Below are positions 31,644 to 32,029 of a stretch of 32,029 nt of DNA, piece by piece. The DNA is from Actinomycetes bacterium (GTDB lineage: Bacteria > Actinomycetota > Acidimicrobiia > Acidimicrobiales > Palsa-688), in the NCBI GenBank assembly GCA_021808665.1, contig JAKBBA010000039.1, positions 1 through 32,029 of the forward strand. The letters are read 5' to 3'. The notes beneath the pieces are model-generated. The model was not told the DNA's origin and ran no database searches. It worked only from the letters and a program-made list of their open reading frames with translations. The stretch's first letter is position 1. Each line of letters starts with the position of its first letter. Both the position numbers and the translations under genes were made by a program.

Positions 31644-32029
31644 GTGGAGTTGCTGCGACGATTCGGTGCCGGGGGACGCGAGGTGAGCTTGGCCGAGACT
31701 CCGGGGCGGATGGCCGTCTTGGCGGGCATGGGTGTGATCCTCGGCGTCGTCGGCGGTGTGGCGGCATTTTTGGTCGTGAAGCTGGTCGGCTTGATCAGCA
31801 ACTTCGCTCTGCTGCACCGGGCCGGGTGGGGACTGCCGAACCTTGACCACTACCACCCTGGCCCCGTGCTGGTTGTGGTCGCGGCCGGCGGCGGGTTGGC
31901 GGTGGTGGCGCTGTCGCTTTGGACGCCGATCATCAAGGGCCACGGCATCCCAGAGACACTCGAGGCGATCGTGGTGCGCGAGAGCCGAATCCGGCCCCGG
32001 GTGCTGATCGCCAAGCCGCTGTCGGCCGC
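31644..32029 (+). CDS. CLC-family chloride channel/transporter, 3' end outside window
   Basis: The visible 128 residues start MELLRRFGAGGREVSLAE if GTG 31644 is used; TAG at 31638-31640 closes the frame upstream, and AGGG lies just before the start. A first membrane span (MAVLAGMGVILGVVGGVAAF) and a second (VLVVVAAGGGLAVVALSLW) are followed by KGHGIPETLEAI at about residues 98-109, the CLC selectivity motif (GSGIP or GKGIP in relatives). RPRVLIAKPLSA then matches the next conserved block. It is an integral membrane anion channel or proton antiporter. It has no evident link to the peptide genes and marks the far side of the degraded region. Codon use looks normal. Confidence 0.82.
   Translation, partial: MELLRRFGAGGREVSLAETPGRMAVLAGMGVILGVVGGVAAFLVVKLVGLISNFALLHRAGWGLPNLDHYHPGPVLVVVAAGGGLAVVALSLWTPIIKGHGIPETLEAIVVRESRIRPRVLIAKPLSA

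Noticed and set aside
1..32029. CRISPR arrays, rRNA and tRNA genes
   Set aside because: I saw no regularly spaced repeats, rRNA-like blocks or tRNA cloverleaf signatures, though small tRNAs cannot be fully excluded by eye.

Overview
The window is high-GC DNA with GTG, TTG and probably ATT starts, tightly overlapping genes, a PucR regulator and a MaoC/acyl-CoA background. This suggests an actinobacterium, perhaps Acidimicrobiia-like, but no marker gene fixes the lineage. All identities come from reading motifs; no database search was possible.

Layout. 1-2323 (+): 5-oxoprolinase, with partial pxpA and a fused pxpB-pxpC. 2434-5323 (-): a class III omega-aminotransferase and a methylmalonate/malonate-semialdehyde dehydrogenase, a usual pair for beta-amino acid breakdown. 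5440-6345 (+): a MaoC-type protein. 6431-9298 (-): two permeases and the ATPase of a MalFGK-type ABC importer. 9653-23242 (+): ten genes in about 13.6 kb with every junction overlapping. They encode an acyl-CoA ligase, a beta-amino-acid-type aminotransferase, an M1 aminopeptidase, an M81 (MlrC-like) metallopeptidase, an asparaginase-like amidohydrolase, two S12 serine hydrolases, and a GNAT transferase, NSAR/OSBS enolase and M20 hydrolase. 23235-26025 (-): a class V aminotransferase-like enzyme and a solute-binding lipoprotein. 26279-27700 (+): an M20 dipeptidase. 27697-29379 (-): a PucR-family regulator.

Together these look like a system that imports and dismantles an unusual peptide or peptide-like amide. 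The binding protein and MalFGK-type importer would take it up. S12, M81, M1, M20 and amidohydrolase enzymes would cut it. GNAT-NSAR-M20 would turn released D-amino acids into L-amino acids through N-succinyl intermediates. The aminotransferases, semialdehyde dehydrogenase, CoA ligase and MaoC protein would handle beta-amino acid or acyl residues, and PxpABC would recycle pyroglutamate. The pairing of M81 and S12 enzymes recalls MlrC and MlrB of microcystin degradation, but no MlrA-like gene is visible. The substrate is unknown.

From 29380 to about 31640 the DNA is a graveyard: a broken vapBC pair, an AAA ATPase cut off before Walker A, an acidic orphan ORF, a tandem repeat, a 24-bp palindrome, and oxidoreductase and IS3 transposase fragments. 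A CLC-type chloride channel gene, preceded by a strong dyad, runs off the right edge.
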